Source of the DNA: Tagaea sp.
GTDB taxonomy: Bacteria > Pseudomonadota > Alphaproteobacteria > CACIAM-22H2
Reading direction: 5' to 3'
DNA length: 11,028 nucleotides
Assembly: GCA_023653245.1 (NCBI GenBank)
Contig: JAMNXK010000031.1
Location: 1-11,028, forward strand
Part shown: piece by piece, positions 7,250-11,028 of the stretch
Layout of the letters: each line of letters begins with the position of its first letter
Numbering within the stretch: position 1 is the first letter of the stretch
Program-made: the position numbers and the translations under genes
Notes under the pieces: generated by a model
Databases searched by the model: none
What the model saw: only the letters and a program-made list of their open reading frames with translations
Told to the model about the DNA's origin: nothing

Positions 7250-7278
7250 AATGTAGGCCCAATCGGCCGGGCGTTCAA
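7250..7278 (-). promoter_or_regulatory. Candidate promoter of the XRE regulator
   Basis: On the minus strand TTGAAC (7278-7273) and TACATT (7255-7250) are separated by exactly 17 bases, each matching four of six positions of the sigma-70 hexamers. Transcription would start near 7243 with a leader of about 90 bases before the ATG at 7151. Upstream is the cckA start, so the site sits in a 202-base divergent spacer that holds no other gene. Confidence 0.35.
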
Positions 7279-7317
7279 CGGCCAATTTACGCAACCGCGC
7301 CGCGCCGCATCCCCCTC

Positions 7318-7349
7318 CCCGGACGGCCGCTTCCGGGTTAAACTCCCGG
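7318..7349 (+). promoter_or_regulatory. Two mutually exclusive hairpins just before cckA
   Basis: CCCGGA (7318-7323) can pair with TCCGGG (7332-7337) across an 8-base loop, and CCGGG (7333-7337) can instead pair with CCCGG (7345-7349) across TTAAACT. The second hairpin ends 4 bases before the cckA ATG, and no Shine-Dalgarno is visible there. Such overlap could affect translation, but in GC-rich DNA chance pairing is common. Confidence 0.25.
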
Positions 7350-7353
7350 CGCC

Positions 7354-9264
7354 ATGAAATTTTTCGGACTGATCGGCGGAAACGACGGCGGCTGGCGGGA
7401 TTTTCTCGACGCGGCCCCCGTGGGCCTGTTCGAACTCGACGCCACCGGGCGCTTCGTGCGCGCCAATGCGCGTTTCGCCGAGATATTGGGCCGCCCCGCC
7501 GCGGAAATCCTGGGCGGCTTGCGCTGGGCCGACGTCGCGGCCGATCCGGTTCCCGAGGCCGGTCCGGCGGCGATTTTCGCCGAACCCGCGCAAGTTTCGG
7601 GCGAGCTGCGCCTGCGCCGGGTCGCCGGCCCGCCGGCGCAATTGTCCGTCGAGATCGAGCGCCGCGACGGGCGCACGCGCGGCCTGGCGCGCGAAGCGGG
7701 CCGCGAGCGCGAGATGGCGGAAGCTTTGCGGCGCAGCGAGCGGACGTTCCGTCGATTCTTCGAAAACGCGCCCGTCGGCGTGGCGCTGATCGATCCCGGC
7801 GGCCGCCTGACCGAGACCAACGCCGTCTTCCGCAGATCGATCGGCGTCGACCGCGAAGCGGCGGTCGGCCGGATGCTGGCCGATTTCGTCGTGCCGGAGG
7901 ATCGCGGCGATCTGCTGAGCGGTTTGCGCAAGCTCGCCGCCGAGTCCGGCGCGCGCGACGCGCCCGACCGCCTGGGATTGCGATTGCGCGCGGGCACGGG
8001 CGCGGAGACGTCGGTCGCGGTGTTCGCCCGTCCGCTCGACGACGTCGCCGGGGCGGAAGGGGCGACGATCCTGCACTTCCTCGACGTGACCGAGCAGAGA
8101 AGATTGGAGTCCCAATTCGCGCAATCCCAAAAAATGCAGGCGGTGGGTCAACTCGCGGGCGGCGTCGCGCACGATTTCAACAACCTGCTGACCGCGATGA
8201 TCGGCTTTTGCGACCTGCTGCTGCTGCGCCACCAGCCCGGCGATTCCTCCTTCGCCGACATCATGCAGATCCGCCAGAACGCCAACCGGGCCGCCAATCT
8301 CGTGCGCCAGCTGCTGGCCTTCTCGCGCCAGCAGACGCTCCAGCCCAAGGTCCTGGACGCGAGCGAAGCGCTGACCGAGCTTTCGCATCTGCTGCGCCGG
8401 CTCATCGGCGCGGCCATCGAGCTGGAGGTCGTGCACGCGCGCGATCCCTGGCCGGTGCGCGTCGATCAAGGCCAGCTCGAACAGGTGATCATCAACCTGG
8501 CCGTCAACGCGCGCGACGCCATGCCCCAGGGCGGCACGCTGACCATCCGCACGTCCAACGCGGGGCGCGCGCGCGCCGAGCGCCACGGCGACGAGGAAAT
8601 TCCCGCCGGCGACTACGTGCGCATCGACGTCGAAGACACGGGCACCGGCATTCCGCCCGAGATCGTCGGGCGGATTTTCGAGCCGTTCTTCTCGACCAAG
8701 GCGGTGGGCTCGGGCACCGGGCTGGGCCTGTCGACGGTCTACGGCATCGTGCGGCAGACCGGCGGATTCGTGCTGGTCGACACCAAACCGGGCAAGGGCT
8801 CGATTTTCACCTTGCTGCTGCCGCGCTGGACGGGGCCCGCGGGCGGGCAGGCCGGCGCGGCCGAGCCCGCGCGCAAGCGCGACCTGACCGGTGCGGGCAC
8901 CGTTCTGCTGGTCGAGGACGAGGACGCGGTGCGCCTGTTCGGCGCGCGCGCCTTGCGCAACAAGGGCTACAAGGTGGTCGAGGCCAAGACCGGCGACGCG
9001 GCCCTCGACATCGTCCGCGAAATGGGCGCCGAGATCGATCTGCTGATCACCGACGTGGTCATGCCCCAGATGGACGGCACGACGTTGATCCGCGAGGCGC
9101 GCAAGCTGTTCCCCGCGCTCAAGGTCGTGTGCATTTCCGGCTACGCCGAGGAGCAATTCCGCCAGAATCTCGAAGGCTTCGAGAACGTGCTGTTCCTGCC
9201 CAAACCCTTCAGCCTCGATCAGCTCGCGGCCAAGGCCAAGGAAGCGCTGCGCGCCGTCCCCTGA
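7354..9264 (+). CDS. cckA: CckA-type cell cycle hybrid histidine kinase, no membrane segment
   Basis: 636 residues: PAS 1 (about 14-105), PAS 2 (about 130-250), HisKA (about 260-325) with H273 in [11 protein letters not shown], an ATPase domain (about 370-490: [35 protein letters not shown]) and a receiver (about 516-635) with VEDED, phosphoacceptor D567 in [10 protein letters not shown] and K617 in PKPF. The H-box, FFSTK block and receiver are the CckA pattern. CckA phosphorylates ChpT, which feeds CtrA and CpdR, and switches to phosphatase with DivL or c-di-GMP. Caulobacter CckA is about 690 residues with two N-terminal membrane helices; here the protein starts [17 protein letters not shown] directly before PAS 1. 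An in-frame TAA at 7339-7341 excludes a longer start. No ribosome binding site is evident. The 3' end overlaps the opposing LysR gene by 46 bases. Confidence 0.93.
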   Translation: MKFFGLIGGNDGGWRDFLDAAPVGLFELDATGRFVRANARFAEILGRPAAEILGGLRWADVAADPVPEAGPAAIFAEPAQVSGELRLRRVAGPPAQLSVEIERRDGRTRGLAREAGREREMAEALRRSERTFRRFFENAPVGVALIDPGGRLTETNAVFRRSIGVDREAAVGRMLADFVVPEDRGDLLSGLRKLAAESGARDAPDRLGLRLRAGTGAETSVAVFARPLDDVAGAEGATILHFLDVTEQRRLESQFAQSQKMQAVGQLAGGVAHDFNNLLTAMIGFCDLLLLRHQPGDSSFADIMQIRQNANRAANLVRQLLAFSRQQTLQPKVLDASEALTELSHLLRRLIGAAIELEVVHARDPWPVRVDQGQLEQVIINLAVNARDAMPQGGTLTIRTSNAGRARAERHGDEEIPAGDYVRIDVEDTGTGIPPEIVGRIFEPFFSTKAVGSGTGLGLSTVYGIVRQTGGFVLVDTKPGKGSIFTLLLPRWTGPAGGQAGAAEPARKRDLTGAGTVLLVEDEDAVRLFGARALRNKGYKVVEAKTGDAALDIVREMGAEIDLLITDVVMPQMDGTTLIREARKLFPALKVVCISGYAEEQFRQNLEGFENVLFLPKPFSLDQLAAKAKEALRAVP

Positions 9265-10115
9265 CGCGCGAGAAAATCGAGAAACGCGCGCGCCGGCGCC
9301 GAAGGATAGCGATCGCGCACCAGCGCGCGCACCGCGACGGCGCCGAAGCCATGGCCCGGCAGAACGCGCGCCAGACGTCCCGCGCGCAGATCGCCCGCGA
9401 CCGCCGCGCCGATCGCCAGCGCCGCCCCCATGCCCTGGGCGGCGAGTTCCTTCGCCACCACGCCATTGTCGACGATCATGCGCGTTGGGGGCGTGGCGCG
9501 CAGCGTCGCGCCCGTCCGGCCGCGCGCGGAGATCGCCGCGTCGCGCCGCGCGCCCGCCAGCACGATCATGGGGATCGCCGCGAGCCGGGCGGCGGGGTCG
9601 CGCGACAGGCCGCGCAACAGCGCCGGGGCGGCGACCAGTTCCAAAGGCAGAACCGCGAGACCGGCCGGCGGTAACGATCCGTCGGGCGGCACGAAGGAAG
9701 CGCGCAACGCGAGCTCGCACGCGCTGCGCGCCAGATCGACCGGCACGTCGCTCGCCTCCAAGGTCACGCGCACGCCCGGACAGGCGCGCTCGAACGCGCG
9801 CAAGCGCGCGGGCAGCCACGCCACGCAGAGTTCGGAGGGCAGCGTCACGCGCAACTCGCCCTTGGGCGCCGCGCCGCGCGGCCCGAGCGAGGCCATCGCC
9901 GCGGCCTCGGCGTGCAGCGCGCGGCCCGCCGGCGTCGGCTCGACGCCCCGTCGCCCGCGCCGCAGCAGCGTCGTCTTGGTGATCGCCTCCAGATCCGCCA
10001 GCGCCGCGCTCAGCACCGGCGGCGACAGCGACAGCCGGCGCGCCGCGGCGCGCAAACCGCCCGCATCGACGATCTCGACGAAATAGGCGAGCAGGCGGAA
10101 ATCCCGGGCGGCCAT
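9219..10115 (-). CDS. LysR-family transcriptional regulator
   Basis: 298 residues, normal for the family. The N-terminus is the LysR winged helix-turn-helix (FRLLAYFVEIVDAGGLRAAARRLSLSPPVLSAALADLE in two parts, about 6-44, then the wing VEPTPAGRAL). Residues from about 85 on form the effector-binding domain, starting GELRVTLPSELCVAWLP and containing VDNGVVAKELAAQGMG near the end. The effector is unknown. The ATG at 10115 has AGGAG 4 bases upstream. It is divergent from the SnoaL-like gene across a 112-base, AT-rich spacer full of short inverted repeats, the classical layout of a LysR regulator beside its target. The final 15 codons lie opposite the end of cckA and read [10 protein letters not shown], a low-information tail that suggests the stop was lost and a longer end acquired. 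Confidence 0.93.
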   Translation of the reverse strand: MAARDFRLLAYFVEIVDAGGLRAAARRLSLSPPVLSAALADLEAITKTTLLRRGRRGVEPTPAGRALHAEAAAMASLGPRGAAPKGELRVTLPSELCVAWLPARLRAFERACPGVRVTLEASDVPVDLARSACELALRASFVPPDGSLPPAGLAVLPLELVAAPALLRGLSRDPAARLAAIPMIVLAGARRDAAISARGRTGATLRATPPTRMIVDNGVVAKELAAQGMGAALAIGAAVAGDLRAGRLARVLPGHGFGAVAVRALVRDRYPSAPARAFLDFLARQGTARSASLALAAS

Positions 10116-10127
10116 GACGCTCCTATC

Positions 10128-10177
10128 GTTCGGTAAAAACGAACATATCGTTTGTAAGTTCGTATTTTACGTACAAT
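10128..10177. promoter_or_regulatory. Operator/promoter region between the LysR and SnoaL-like genes
   Basis: This patch is far richer in A+T than the rest of the window. GTTCG (10128-10132) and CGAAC (10140-10144) form an inverted repeat with 7 bases between, which includes a T-N11-A core (T10130, A10142) as in LysR boxes. AAACGA (10137-10142) pairs with TCGTTT (10148-10153), and another GTTCGT lies at 10158-10163. TACAAT (10172-10177) is a good -10 for the forward gene, without a well-spaced -35, as expected if an activator is needed. Binding by the neighbouring LysR protein is inference. Confidence 0.5.
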
Positions 10178-10227
10178 TTGGGCCATGACCAGATGGCGCG
10201 CGCCACATTCCGACAAGGAGATCGAAC

Positions 10228-10707
10228 ATGCTCAAAGCCGCGATCCTTTCCGCCGCCCTCGTCCTCGCCGTTTCGCCCGCCGCCCGCGCCCAGAACGCCG
10301 ACCGCGTGGCCGTCGAGGCGTTCTATACCCAGGTGATCAACGGCGCCGGGTCCGCCGATCTCGCCCAGCGCGCCGAGCGCGTGCTGGCGCCGAATTGGGA
10401 GAGCGTGGGCGACTATTCCGGGCGCAACAAGACGCGCGCCGAGTTCGTCGCCCAGATGGGCGGCTTCGCGTCCGTGCTGCCCGACATGCGCTGGGAGATC
10501 ATCGAGATCCTCCAGCAAGGCAATCGCTACGTCGTGCGCGGCCGCGCGCAAGCCACGCCCGTCCGCCCGTTCTTCGGCGTCGAGCCCGCCGGCAAGCGCT
10601 TCGACATCATGTCGATCGACATCCACACGGTGGAGAACGGGCGCATCGTGCGCAGCTATCACATCGAGGATTGGGCCACCGCGCTGCGCCAGCTGCGCGC
10701 GCAGTGA
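10228..10707 (+). CDS. Exported SnoaL-like (NTF2-fold) protein
   Basis: 159 residues. It starts with a Sec signal peptide ([21 protein letters not shown], cleavage before QN). The mature part has the SnoaL-like pattern: an N-terminal helix ([12 protein letters not shown]), a WESVGDYSG segment, then [39 protein letters not shown], and the strand-rich end [20 protein letters not shown] with HIEDW. This fold is used by polyketide cyclases, ester cyclases and many small-molecule isomerases; the exact substrate cannot be named, and a periplasmic location is compatible with a stress or detoxification role. AAGGAG (10215-10220) lies 7 bases before the ATG, a strong site. The divergent LysR gene is the likely regulator. 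The gene ends 4 bases from an opposing kinase gene. Confidence 0.88.
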   Translation: MLKAAILSAALVLAVSPAARAQNADRVAVEAFYTQVINGAGSADLAQRAERVLAPNWESVGDYSGRNKTRAEFVAQMGGFASVLPDMRWEIIEILQQGNRYVVRGRAQATPVRPFFGVEPAGKRFDIMSIDIHTVENGRIVRSYHIEDWATALRQLRAQ

Positions 10708-10711
10708 CGCG

Positions 10712-11028
10712 TCACGCCGATCCGGCGCGGATCCAGAAGCGGAACGTGCTGCCCGCCTTGGGCGTGCTCGCCGCTTCGATCCCGCCGTCCATGGCCGCGG
10801 CCAAGCGCTTGCAGATCGCCAGGCCCAGACCCGTGCCGCCGCGCTTGCGCGTGGTCGAAATGTCGGCCTGATAGAAGGGCGAGAACAGCCGCGCCAGCGT
10901 CGCCGCGTCCATGCCGATGCCCGTGTCGGCGATTTCGCCCGTCAGCTTCCAGCGCCCGTCGGCCTCGCGCGCGGCGGACAGGCGCACGTCGACGCGGCCG
11001 TTCTCGGTGAACTTGACCGCGTTGCCGA
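10712..11028 (-). CDS. Sensor histidine kinase, C-terminal ATPase domain (5' end outside window)
   Basis: The minus-strand frame is open to the window edge, giving the last 104 residues of a kinase; the GTG at 10987 is internal. All four ATP-binding motifs are visible and intact: N-box (GNAVKFT, at the edge), G1 (ADTGIGM), F-box (LFSPFYQAD) and G2 ([13 protein letters not shown]). It ends just after the fold ([12 protein letters not shown]), so no receiver follows the ATPase domain. The protein is unrelated in neighbourhood to the kinase fragment at the left edge, whose ATPase domain is more diverged. The sensor part and the partner regulator are outside the window. Confidence 0.92.
   Translation of the reverse strand, partial: GNAVKFTENGRVDVRLSAAREADGRWKLTGEIADTGIGMDAATLARLFSPFYQADISTTRKRGGTGLGLAICKRLAAAMDGGIEAASTPKAGSTFRFWIRAGSA

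Noticed and set aside
7337..7344. GTTAAAC before cckA as a CtrA site
   Set aside because: Only one TTAA half is present; the second half at 7-base spacing is absent.
7213..9819. 868-residue open frame on the minus strand across cckA and the LysR gene
   Set aside because: It lies antisense to cckA and runs on into the LysR gene in another frame. The product is rich in Arg, Ala, Gly and Gln with no domain, as expected from the high-GC third positions of cckA.

Overview
The window is a strongly GC-rich stretch of chromosome from an alphaproteobacterium. Two genes make that assignment firm: gcrA (a cell-cycle regulator essentially confined to Alphaproteobacteria) and a full-length CckA-type hybrid histidine kinase, the top of the CckA-ChpT-CtrA phosphorelay. 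A Rhodospirillales-like lineage fits the membrane-less CckA, but the genus cannot be read from the sequence. No tRNA, rRNA, CRISPR array, insertion sequence or prophage gene was seen, and coding is dense: the longest gaps are about 220 and 200 bases.

Layout, left to right. Bases 1-1080 are the 3' part of a hybrid histidine kinase (ATPase domain, a degenerate receiver, then an intact receiver). It meets corA (minus strand, 1088-2092) tail to tail. The corA-gcrA divergent spacer holds a perfect DnaA box, a diverged copy of it and a small palindrome. gcrA (2316-2789) ends at a good hairpin terminator. Next come a YjgR/HerA-type ATPase (2875-4359) and, overlapping it by ATGA, a small exported six-cysteine protein (4356-4886). 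An ECF sigma factor (4993-5538) and its membrane anti-sigma factor (5558-6589) follow; the spacer before them has two GANTC sites. On the minus strand lies an XRE-type regulator with a C-terminal AT-hook-like tail (6609-7151), divergent from cckA (7354-9264). The 3' end of cckA overlaps that of a LysR-type regulator (9219-10115, minus), which is divergent from a secreted SnoaL-like protein (10228-10707). The window closes in the ATPase domain of another histidine kinase (10712-11028, minus, truncated).

How the genes may work together. GcrA with CcrM methylation, DnaA and CckA form the known alphaproteobacterial cell-cycle circuit. The window carries two of these genes about 4.5 kb apart, plus a DnaA box at gcrA, so replication-coupled expression of gcrA is plausible. 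The sigma/anti-sigma pair is a separate envelope or stress-sensing unit, and the LysR/SnoaL pair looks like a small self-contained regulatory module. I see no clearly new multi-gene system. The most distinctive points are the duplicated zinc-less domain of the anti-sigma factor, the AT-hook-like tail on the XRE regulator and the soluble CckA.
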